The position numbers and the translations under genes are program-made. A stretch of 7,613 nucleotides of DNA. It comes from an uncultured Sphingosinicella sp. GTDB taxonomy: Bacteria; Pseudomonadota; Alphaproteobacteria; Sphingomonadales; Sphingomonadaceae. Positions 1-5,417 of this stretch are shown here, one piece after another (position 1 is the first letter of the stretch; each line of letters opens with the position of its first letter). The notes beneath the pieces were generated by a model. The model was given only the letters and a program-made list of their open reading frames with translations, was not told the origin of the DNA and ran no database searches. The stretch spans positions 1-7,613 of the forward strand of contig CAMPIH010000113.1 of NCBI GenBank assembly GCA_946886275.1, written 5' to 3'.

Positions 1-425
1 CCGATGCCGATCGAGGCATAGAGCCGCCGGTCCTCCGGCAGGAGCAGGTTCACCGTGTCGAGACGGTTCATGATCTGCCGGGCGGCGGCGACGGCCTCGG
101 CGACGTCCGGGAACAGACAATGAAGATTATCGGCCTCGCTCTTCACGAGGATCCCGCCGGCCGCCTCGATGGCGGGACGGGCGAGCAGCTTCATCTGATG
201 GATCATCAGAAGGAAGGCGGTGATTCCGCGAAGCTGGGTCGTTCGCGAAAAGCCGCTCATGTCGAGCGAGAGCACGGCCCGGTCCTCTCCGAACTCGGCC
301 TCGATCCGAGCCGCCAGAGCCTCATGCTCTTCCGGCCGCTCGATCATCGCCTCGAGGATCTGATCCAGGTTCTCGCGGCTGTTGCGGCGAAGCGGAGCCC
401 CGCCTTCGCCATCAGCAATGTTCAT
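1..425 (-). CDS. Class III adenylate/guanylate cyclase-domain protein (partial, 3' end outside window)
   Basis: Only the first 141 residues are visible; the gene runs off the left edge. After a charged N-terminal stretch of about 48 residues, a cyclase-like core begins with the strand VLSLDMSGFS (residues 51-60), where D55 matches the first metal-binding Asp of class III nucleotidyl cyclases (usual form FxDxxGFT). About 40 residues on, VKSEADNLHCLF (94-105) matches the second signature: K95 sits at the purine-selecting Lys position and D99 at the second metal Asp, but the usual Gly before that Asp is Ala98. If active, it would make a cyclic nucleotide from ATP or GTP in the cytosol. The transition-state Asn/Arg region is not visible, so activity cannot be judged. 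The ATG at 425-423 lies inside the end of the upstream DUF1801/YdeI-type gene (14-base overlap), suggesting co-translation. The start fits the coding frame but has only a weak ribosome site (GGAA four bases upstream). Confidence 0.75.
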   Translation of the reverse strand, partial: MNIADGEGGAPLRRNSRENLDQILEAMIERPEEHEALAARIEAEFGEDRAVLSLDMSGFSRTTQLRGITAFLLMIHQMKLLARPAIEAAGGILVKSEADNLHCLFPDVAEAVAAARQIMNRLDTVNLLLPEDRRLYASIGI

Positions 426-1008
426 ATTTCCAGTGCCTTCTCTTGCCTTCCGCCATCCACTCCACCGCCTGCGCGATCCGCTTGGCCCTCGTCTCCTCGC
501 GCTTGGCCTCGACGACCCACTCGACATATTCGCGCTGGCTGCCGGGCGGGAAGGCGGCAAAGGTCGCGGCGGCTGCCGAGTTGGAATCGATCGCCGCGCG
601 CAGATCCTCCGGCATTTCCAGCTTTTCCTTCGGGCGCGTGGTTCGCGGCGGCTTCACGCCCTGATCGGTCAGCGCCATCGCCTTCCTGATCAGGGCCTCG
701 AGCTGAGGCCGCGGCGGAAGATCGTCGATCGAGGCGATCCGGCCGAACTGGCCCATCGCGTCGCTGTCGGCCTTGTCCTCGCCGAGGACGAGGCTGCCGC
801 GCCAGAAACCGAACGTCGCATGCTTCTTGAAGGCGGCCATGCCGGCGAGCATCTCTCCCTTGTAGAGGAAATAGGGCATGCTCCACTTCAGGCTTTCCTC
901 GCAGTCGGGACAGGCCGAATGGACGGTCTCGCGAAGAAATTCGAGGATCGGCCGGGCGAAATCCGCCTGGCGCTCGATATAGGCGTCGATCCGAGGGTCA
1001 GTCTTCAT
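412..1008 (-). CDS. DUF1801 / YdeI-OmdA family protein
   Basis: This is a 198-residue soluble protein with two recognisable parts. Residues about 15-115 resemble the DUF1801 (YdhG-like) fold, with the typical CEESLKWSMPYF segment (36-47) and a following AAFKKHATFGFW stretch. Residues about 130-195 match the C-terminal domain named after YdeI/OmpD-associated proteins, with YVEWVVEAKREETRAKR (161-177) and the end AVEWMAEGKRRHWKY. Homologues in other bacteria have been linked to bacteriocin or peptide tolerance, but the biochemical role is unknown and I assign none. No signal peptide or membrane segment is present. The ATG at 1008 is preceded by a strong ribosome site, GGGAGG with 5 bases of spacing. 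It lies 67 bases downstream of the rarD-like gene on the same strand and overlaps the cyclase-domain gene by 14 bases, so the last two are probably one transcript. Confidence 0.85.
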   Translation of the reverse strand: MKTDPRIDAYIERQADFARPILEFLRETVHSACPDCEESLKWSMPYFLYKGEMLAGMAAFKKHATFGFWRGSLVLGEDKADSDAMGQFGRIASIDDLPPRPQLEALIRKAMALTDQGVKPPRTTRPKEKLEMPEDLRAAIDSNSAAAATFAAFPPGSQREYVEWVVEAKREETRAKRIAQAVEWMAEGKRRHWKYEHC

Positions 1009-1075
1009 CCAGGCCTCCCTTGCCGCGCCGAAAATGACTCCCTTTGGGGCCGGTCACAAGCGGTTCGCCGGTCCG

Positions 1076-1987
1076 TCACTCCGTGGCCTGAACCGCGCGG
1101 CCGCGGTGGGCCGAACGAAGGCCTTCAAAGGAGAAGATCGCCAAAGCGGTCCAGATCGCCGCGAAGCAGATGAGATGCGCCGTCGTCAGCGGCTCCCCGA
1201 ACGCGAGCACGGCGAGCAGGAACTGGAGCGAAGGCGCGACATATTGGAGAAAACCAAGAGTCGAATAAGGCAGCCGCCGAGCCGCCGCGGTGAACATGAG
1301 AAGCGGGATGGCGGTGACGGCGCCGCCCAGGACGAGCAGGAGATCGGTGGTCAGGGTCACGCTCGCGAAGGCGGCCGAACCGTCGGCCTGGAGCCAGACC
1401 AGCCAGGCCAGAGCGAGCGGGGAGAGCAAGGCGGTCTCGATCGACAGGCCTTCGAGCGAATCGACGGCGACGATCTTCCGGAGGAAACCGTAGACCGCGA
1501 AGGTCGCGGCGAGGGTGAGGCTGATCCAAAGGCCGGAGCCGGCGCCGGCCGCGAGCACGGCGACGCCGGCCGCGGCGAGGAGGGTGGCGAAGACCTGGGC
1601 CCGACTCAGCTTCTCCTTCAGGAGGACGACCCCCAGCAGGACGTTGACGAGCGGGTTCAGATAATAGCCGAGACTGGCTTCCAGGACATGGCCGCTGACC
1701 ACGGCATAGATGAAGATCAGCCAGTTGGTGCCGATCAGAAGGGTCGTGATCAACAAGGTGATCAGGACCCGGCCGGTGCCCAGCGCGGCCCGAATCGCCG
1801 GCCAGCGCCGCCACAAGGCGACCAAAGCCGCCATAAAGACCATCGACCAGATCACCCGATGGGCGACGATCTCGAGCGCGGAGACGTGGGCGAGCGCCTT
1901 GAAGTAAAGCGGCATCACCCCCCAGGCGAGATAGGCGCCGAGGCCGAACAGGAGGCCGGCGCGCCGCTGCCTGTGTGGATCGCTCAT
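1076..1987 (-). CDS. rarD: RarD-type EamA family transporter
   Basis: This 303-residue inner-membrane protein is nearly all hydrophobic helices, consistent with the ten-helix EamA/DMT fold made of two repeated halves. RarD-specific stretches include GLLFGLGAYLAWGVMPLYFK near the N-terminus (about 11-30), IGTNWLIFIYAVVSGHVLEASLGYYLNPLVNVLLG in the middle (split here only for naming: GTNWLIFIYAV, then LGYYLNPLVNVLLG) and the late GFLQYVAPSLQFLLAV. Length fits the family (about 290-300). E. coli RarD is called a chloramphenicol-sensitivity protein, but the substrate is not established; a role in exporting small metabolites is inference. The ATG at 1987 opens the family-typical N-terminus, with only a weak upstream AGG. 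It is divergent from the lipoprotein gene across a 90-base region containing a palindrome. Confidence 0.9.
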   Translation of the reverse strand: MSDPHRQRRAGLLFGLGAYLAWGVMPLYFKALAHVSALEIVAHRVIWSMVFMAALVALWRRWPAIRAALGTGRVLITLLITTLLIGTNWLIFIYAVVSGHVLEASLGYYLNPLVNVLLGVVLLKEKLSRAQVFATLLAAAGVAVLAAGAGSGLWISLTLAATFAVYGFLRKIVAVDSLEGLSIETALLSPLALAWLVWLQADGSAAFASVTLTTDLLLVLGGAVTAIPLLMFTAAARRLPYSTLGFLQYVAPSLQFLLAVLAFGEPLTTAHLICFAAIWTALAIFSFEGLRSAHRGRAVQATE

Positions 1988-2021
1988 TGCGCGCGCCTAG
2001 GGGAGGCTTGGATCGACGGCA

Positions 2022-2039
2022 AGCACGCTATTGTATTAG
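2022..2039 (-). promoter_or_regulatory. Possible promoter -10 region for the RarD-type gene
   Basis: Read leftwards, TACAAT (positions 2035 to 2030 of the minus strand) matches the sigma-70 -10 consensus in five of six bases and overlaps one arm of the inverted repeat. It would put a transcription start around 2022-2024, giving a leader of roughly 35-40 bases. No good -35 hexamer lies 16-18 bases upstream, so this promoter is weak or needs an activator, or it is chance in an AT-rich patch. Confidence 0.3.
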
Positions 2040-2051
2040 TCAACTAATACA
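2032..2051. promoter_or_regulatory. Perfect AT-rich inverted repeat, candidate operator
   Basis: The arms TGTATTAGT (2032-2040) and ACTAATACA (2043-2051) are perfect reverse complements around a 2-base centre, CA. Only 5 of the 20 bases are G or C, in a strongly GC-rich region. It lies between the divergent rarD-like and lipoprotein starts, 44 bases from one and 26 from the other. A 2-base centre is too short for a hairpin loop without breaking pairs, and the size and symmetry suit a dimeric helix-turn-helix repressor (MarR, TetR, GntR or PadR type). No such regulator gene is in the window, so the binding protein is unknown. Confidence 0.55.
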
Positions 2052-2077
2052 GCTAAAGGCGCCTGAGGGAGGATGTG

Positions 2078-2611
2078 ATGAAGACCAGCTTCAACGCGAT
2101 CGCACTGCTCGCCGCTTCGGCCCTGGTCGGCGCCTGCGACGTCAAGATGGGCAATGATGCCGGCAATCAAGATGTGGCGGGCAACGTCTCCGCGGCCGGA
2201 AAGGCCGAAGACGGTCAGCTCTCCGTCTCCGCGCCGGGATTCGAGATGAAGCTCGATATCCCGGATGGGATCCGGAGCCGCGCCGGAATCGACGACGAGA
2301 ACGGCCTCATCTATCCCGGCGCCCGCTTCAGCGGCATCCATGTCGAGGGCGGGCGGGATGGCGCCCAGGGCGCCTCCGAAGGCGAGGTCGAGATTCGTTT
2401 CACCAGCAGCGATTCGCCGGAGGCGATCGCCCGCTGGTATCGCGATCCGTCCCGATCCGCCGACTTCACCATCGCCAGCGCCGGCCGCGAAGCGGAGGAT
2501 TTCGTCATCGCCGGCACGACCAAGGAGGACAATGGCCGCTTCACCGTCCGGCTGTCGGCCAAGAACGGCGGCGGCAGCGACGGCCGGGTGGTTCTCGCCG
2601 ACGGCAATTGA
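2078..2611 (+). CDS. Small secreted lipoprotein of unknown function
   Basis: This 177-residue protein starts with a classical lipoprotein signal: K2, a hydrophobic run (NAIALLAASALVGA) and the lipobox V17-G18-A19-C20, predicting cleavage and lipidation at C20. The mature protein begins with a low-complexity linker rich in Asn, Asp, Gly and Ala (21-48), then a folded part from about 49 onward with SAPGFEMKLDIPDGI, a YPGARFSGIHVEGG strand region and SSDSPEAIARWYRD. I do not recognise a characterised family; it looks like a conserved sphingomonad-type hypothetical lipoprotein. I chose ATG 2078 over the in-frame GTG at 2075 because GGGAGG (2067-2072) then has 5 bases of spacing instead of 2. The residue after the lipid Cys is Asp, which in E. 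coli signals inner-membrane retention; whether that rule holds here is uncertain. Confidence 0.8.
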   Translation: MKTSFNAIALLAASALVGACDVKMGNDAGNQDVAGNVSAAGKAEDGQLSVSAPGFEMKLDIPDGIRSRAGIDDENGLIYPGARFSGIHVEGGRDGAQGASEGEVEIRFTSSDSPEAIARWYRDPSRSADFTIASAGREAEDFVIAGTTKEDNGRFTVRLSAKNGGGSDGRVVLADGN

Positions 2612-2613
2612 TA

Positions 2614-2634
2614 TTCCTCCGCCGCGCGGAGGAA
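2614..2634 (+). promoter_or_regulatory. Hairpin covering the ribosome binding site of the 118-residue gene
   Basis: TTCCTCCG (2614-2621) and CGGAGGAA (2627-2634) can form an 8-bp perfect stem with a 5-base loop (CCGCG). The right arm is the Shine-Dalgarno sequence GGAGG, 4 bases before the ATG at 2637. The left arm starts 3 bases after the stop codon of the lipoprotein gene. There is no T-run after it, so it is not an ordinary terminator. A ribosome finishing the upstream gene would cover the left arm, so the likely effect is to tie translation of the second gene to the first. Confidence 0.55.
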
Positions 2635-2636
2635 GA

Positions 2637-2993
2637 ATGAGCGAGCGTCTTGCCGATCCCGAAGAAGTTCGCGGCCACCTCGTCGCCGCGGCCAAAGCCG
2701 GGATGGCCCTGACCTATTCCGAGATGCTCGAGCGGCTCGGCTATGCCTTCTCCCGGCCCAAGATGCGCCAATTGTGCGCCATCCTCGGCGAAGTGGATCG
2801 CGACGCCGAGGCGCGCGGCGAGCCCGAGCTCGCGGTTCTCGTCGTTCGCCAGAGCGACGGCCTTCCCGGCCAGGGCTGGTTCGTCGCCGGCGGCGCCCGC
2901 GATCACGGCTATGAAGGGCCTTGGGAAGGGCCGGAGGCGGCGCGTTTCATCCGCGATCTTCACTCGCGCACCTTCGCCTATTGGCAAAGCTGA
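2637..2993 (+). CDS. Conserved hypothetical protein, 118 residues
   Basis: I cannot name a characterised family for this small soluble protein. It has no signal peptide or membrane segment. Residues 1-60 look helical, with ALTYSEMLERLGYAFSRPKMRQL (24-46), which resembles a small winged-helix-like or helical N-domain. Residues 62-84 form the best conserved-looking segment, EPELAVLVVRQSDGLPGQGWF, followed by a Gly-rich, aromatic C-terminus with GYEGPWEGPE and FAYW. I have an uncertain memory that similar short alphaproteobacterial proteins are sometimes labelled ribose-phosphate pyrophosphokinase; nothing here supports that, since neither the PRPP-binding loop nor the length (about 310) fits. 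The start is set by GGAGG four bases upstream, though that site is inside a hairpin. It follows the lipoprotein gene by 25 bases and precedes crcB by 54, so it is probably co-transcribed. Confidence 0.8.
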   Translation: MSERLADPEEVRGHLVAAAKAGMALTYSEMLERLGYAFSRPKMRQLCAILGEVDRDAEARGEPELAVLVVRQSDGLPGQGWFVAGGARDHGYEGPWEGPEAARFIRDLHSRTFAYWQS

Positions 2994-3047
2994 ACCGATC
3001 GGACGTGAATCCGGGCGGCACTGGCGGACGCCAGATCCGAACGCTAC

Positions 3048-3431
3048 ATGCGCCCGATGCCCAATTTCCTTCTCGTCATGATCGGCGGCGCGATCGGCGC
3101 CGGTCTTCGCCACGGCGTCGGCCTCGCGGCGCCCCGGCTCGGCGAGGAATTCCCGTGGGGCACCTTCATCGTCAACCTGACCGGCGGCCTCTTCGCCGGG
3201 CTCCTGCTGGGCTTTCTCCTGAGCCGGGGCGCCGAGGGCGAGCCGTGGCGGCTGTTCCTCGGGGTCGGTCTGCTCGGCGGCTTCACCACCTTCTCCGCCT
3301 TCAGCGCCGAGACCGCTTTCATGGTCCAGAACGGCGAGTTCGGAATCGCCTTGATCTACGTCCTCGCCTCGGTGCTCGGCGCTCTTGCCCTGCTGTTCGC
3401 CGGCCTCTGGCTGGTCCGGGCGGCGACATGA
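3048..3431 (+). CDS. crcB: Fluoride ion channel CrcB/Fluc
   Basis: This 127-residue protein has four predicted helices and the hallmark motifs of the Fluc family: GGAIGAGLRH (13-22), PWGTFIVNLTGGLFAG (36-51), where N43 is the conserved pore Asn, and GLLGGFTTFSAF (74-85), which carries the phenylalanines lining the fluoride path (F79, F82) and the TM3 break that binds the structural sodium ion. Fluc works as an antiparallel dimer in the inner membrane and lets toxic fluoride leak out of the cytoplasm. Length is normal for the family. The start is not certain: the ATGs at 3048 and 3057 are both in frame, neither has a clear ribosome site, and the shorter form (MPNFLLVM) also fits family N-termini. 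Its stop overlaps the start of the pseudouridine synthase by 4 bases (ATGA). No fluoride riboswitch is visible upstream. Confidence 0.93.
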   Translation: MRPMPNFLLVMIGGAIGAGLRHGVGLAAPRLGEEFPWGTFIVNLTGGLFAGLLLGFLLSRGAEGEPWRLFLGVGLLGGFTTFSAFSAETAFMVQNGEFGIALIYVLASVLGALALLFAGLWLVRAAT

Positions 3432-4513
3432 GCGAGCAGGTCCGAACATTCACTGTCACCGAGGAGGATGACGGTATCCGGCTCGACCGCTGGTTCCGGC
3501 GCAATCTTCCGGACGTGACCTTCGGCCAGGTGTCCCGCTGGGCCCGAACCGGTCAGCTTCGCCTCGACGGCAAGCGCGCCGCGCCCGGCGATCGGGTCGA
3601 AGCGGGGCAGAGCGTTCGGGTGCCGCCGCAGACGGAAGAGGCGCCGGCAGCCAAGCCCCAGCCGAAGCGCGAGATCCTCAGCGAGGACGAGGTGGATTTC
3701 GTTCGAAGCCTCGTCATCGAGGAGGATCCGGCGGCGATCGTCGTCAACAAGCCTCCGGGGCTGGCCACCCAGGGCGGGACGAAGACTGCCAACCATCTCG
3801 ATCGGCTGCTCGACGGGCTGGTCGCCGAGGGCGCGCCCCGGCCGAAGCTGGTCCATCGGCTCGACAAGGACACGTCCGGCGCGCTTCTGCTCGCCCGGAC
3901 GCCGCGCGCCGCCGCCTTCTTCTCCAAGGCCTTTTCGGGGCGGACGGCTCGAAAGGTCTATTGGGCGGTGGTGATCGGAGTCCCCTCGGTCGAGGACGGC
4001 TTGATCGAGCTCCCGGTCGCGAAGCAACCGGGCACCGGCGGCGAGAAGATGCATATCGACGAGGAGAACGGCCTGCCCGCCAAGACCCGCTACCGGGTCA
4101 TCGAGCGCGCCGGCAATCGCGCGGCCTGGGTCGAGCTCCAGCCTCATACCGGCCGGACCCATCAGCTTCGGGTCCACATGGCCGCGATCGGCCACCCCGT
4201 CCTCGGCGACGGCAAATATGGCGGCCAGGAGGCGTTCCTGACGGGAGCGATCAGCCGCAAGCTCCATCTCCACGCAAGGCGTCTTCGGATCGACCATCCC
4301 GACGGCGGCCGGATCGACGTGATGGCCGAGCTTCCGGACCATTTCGCTCAGACGATGGCGTCGCTCGGATTCGACCTGGAGCTCGGCGATCTGCCTCTCG
4401 ACGAGGTGAAATATTCGGAGACGCCGGAGGGCAAGCGCAAGGCCGTCTCGGCCGCCGCCAAGTCCCGCCGCAAGGAACGTCGCGGCGAGCGCCGGTCGCG
4501 GCGGCGTGGCTGA
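3428..4513 (+). CDS. RluC/RluD-type 23S rRNA pseudouridine synthase
   Basis: This 361-residue enzyme converts specific uridines in RNA, most likely in 23S rRNA, to pseudouridine. Residues about 14-66 form an S4 RNA-binding domain (IRLDRWFRRNLPDVTFGQVSRW, then LRLDGKRAAPGDRVEAG). After a linker rich in Pro, Lys and Glu (68-90) comes the RluA-family catalytic domain: VVNKPPGLATQGG (105-117), HRLDKDTSG (143-151) with catalytic Asp D146, and the GRTHQLRVHMAAIGHPVLGD region (242-261). The N-terminal S4 domain and overall form suit RluC or RluD; I cannot decide between them, so I give no symbol. An extra C-terminal tail (about 332-361) is dense in Lys and Arg. The ATG at 3428 overlaps the crcB stop by 4 bases; the reading frame is open further upstream but matches crcB out of frame and is not used. 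Confidence 0.92.
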   Translation: MSEQVRTFTVTEEDDGIRLDRWFRRNLPDVTFGQVSRWARTGQLRLDGKRAAPGDRVEAGQSVRVPPQTEEAPAAKPQPKREILSEDEVDFVRSLVIEEDPAAIVVNKPPGLATQGGTKTANHLDRLLDGLVAEGAPRPKLVHRLDKDTSGALLLARTPRAAAFFSKAFSGRTARKVYWAVVIGVPSVEDGLIELPVAKQPGTGGEKMHIDEENGLPAKTRYRVIERAGNRAAWVELQPHTGRTHQLRVHMAAIGHPVLGDGKYGGQEAFLTGAISRKLHLHARRLRIDHPDGGRIDVMAELPDHFAQTMASLGFDLELGDLPLDEVKYSETPEGKRKAVSAAAKSRRKERRGERRSRRRG

Positions 4514-4530
4514 GCGCCCTTGATTGCGCC

Positions 4531-5190
4531 ATGACCCGGCTTGCGATCTTCGATTGCGACGGCACCCTCGTCGACAGCCAGCACAATATCTGCCGAGCGA
4601 TGGAGGCCTGCTTCAGCGCCGCCGGCCTCGAGCCGCCGGCGCGCGAACGGACCCGACGCGTCGTCGGCCTGAGCCTCGTCGAGGCGATGCGCGCGATTCT
4701 TCCCGACGCGCAGCCGGATGTCCACCTCGGGCTCGCCGAGGACTATAAGAGGGCGTTTCAGGCGATGCGGGCCGACGGCCTCGCCGACGAACCGCTCTAT
4801 GACGGAATCCTCGATTTGCTCGATCGGCTCGAGGCGGACGGCTGGCTTCTCGGGATCGCCACCGGCAAGTCCGATCGGGGGCTGGCCTTGTGCCTCGACC
4901 ATCACGGGCTGCTTGCCCGCTTCGTTACCCTTCAGACCGCCGACCGTCACCCGTCCAAGCCCGATCCGTCGATGATCGCGCAGGCACTGACCGAGGCCGG
5001 CGCCGAGGCCGAGGCCAGCTTGATGATCGGCGACACGAGCTTCGACATGATGATGGCGCGAGCGGCCGGCGTCAGGGCGATCGGGGCCACCTGGGGCTAT
5101 CATGGAGCGGACGAGCTGATCCGCGCCGGCGCTCATCATCTCTGCGCCCATCCGCTCGACCTGTTCGACCATCTGAAGGCAGCAGCATGA
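4531..5190 (+). CDS. HAD-superfamily phosphatase, phosphoglycolate-phosphatase-like
   Basis: This is a 219-residue cytosolic hydrolase with all four HAD motifs. Motif I is FDCDGTLVDS (7-16), with nucleophile D8 and acid/base D10. Motif II is IATGKS, with T111. Motif III is SKPDP, with K143. Motif IV is GDTSFD, with D168 and D172 holding magnesium. A helical C1 cap (about 17-88) lies between motifs I and II, as in the Gph/beta-phosphoglucomutase group. The likely activity is removal of phosphate from a small phosphorylated metabolite such as 2-phosphoglycolate; the substrate cannot be read from sequence. It follows the pseudouridine synthase by 17 bases and has no evident ribosome site, which suggests dependence on upstream translation. 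ATG 4531 is preferred because motif I is normally within the first ten residues. Its stop overlaps the next start by 4 bases. Confidence 0.92.
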   Translation: MTRLAIFDCDGTLVDSQHNICRAMEACFSAAGLEPPARERTRRVVGLSLVEAMRAILPDAQPDVHLGLAEDYKRAFQAMRADGLADEPLYDGILDLLDRLEADGWLLGIATGKSDRGLALCLDHHGLLARFVTLQTADRHPSKPDPSMIAQALTEAGAEAEASLMIGDTSFDMMMARAAGVRAIGATWGYHGADELIRAGAHHLCAHPLDLFDHLKAAA

Positions 5191-5417
5191 CCAATCCCGA
5201 CGACGAGACGATGTGGCGCAACCGCTTCATCCTCTTCAACCTTACCCGGATCGGGGGCACGATCCTCGTCCTGGTCGCGCTCATGCTCTGGCAGAGCGAC
5301 CTGATCGTCGAGGGCGGCCATATTGCCGGCTTCCCGCTCGCTTTGCTCGGCCTGGCGATCAGCATCCTCGGGCCTCAATATCTTGCCCGCCGCTGGCGGA
5401 CTCCGCCCGACGCGTGA
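5187..5417 (+). CDS. Small two-helix membrane protein, 76 residues
   Basis: The family is not recognised. The protein has a short acidic N-terminus (MTNPDDE), a basic patch (WRNRF, R21), a first hydrophobic helix about 18-38 (NLTRIGGTILVLVALMLW), a short loop with DLIVEGGHIAG, a second helix about 47-66 (GFPLALLGLAISILG) and a basic end (ARRWR, 68-71). Positive charges at both ends suggest both termini are cytoplasmic. It is a real gene, not a shadow: its ATG overlaps the HAD stop (ATGA) and its stop overlaps the ATP12 start (GTGA), and codon use matches its neighbours. A link to ATP synthase assembly or the membrane side of it is inference from position only. Confidence 0.8.
   Translation: MTNPDDETMWRNRFILFNLTRIGGTILVLVALMLWQSDLIVEGGHIAGFPLALLGLAISILGPQYLARRWRTPPDA

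Noticed and set aside
1009..1075. Terminator between the rarD-like and DUF1801/YdeI-type genes
   Set aside because: The repeated GCCGGT words are direct, not inverted, and no stem followed by T residues is seen.
382..1173. Plus-strand open frame of 263 codons opposite the DUF1801/YdeI-type gene
   Set aside because: The minus-strand protein has two recognisable domains and a strong ribosome site; the plus-strand frame has neither.
1034..2047. Long plus-strand open frame of 337 codons across the rarD-like gene
   Set aside because: It is antisense to a clear RarD-type transporter, has a charged low-complexity translation (Glu, Gln, Arg, Gly), and has no family motif. High-GC coding DNA commonly leaves such antisense frames open.
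2994..3047. Fluoride riboswitch upstream of crcB
   Set aside because: The spacer lacks the conserved riboswitch core, including the CUGAU-type segment and the expected pseudoknot partners.
3356..4342. Minus-strand open frame of 328 codons across the pseudouridine synthase
   Set aside because: It is antisense to a gene with all catalytic motifs, and its translation shows no recognisable domain or sensible start signal.
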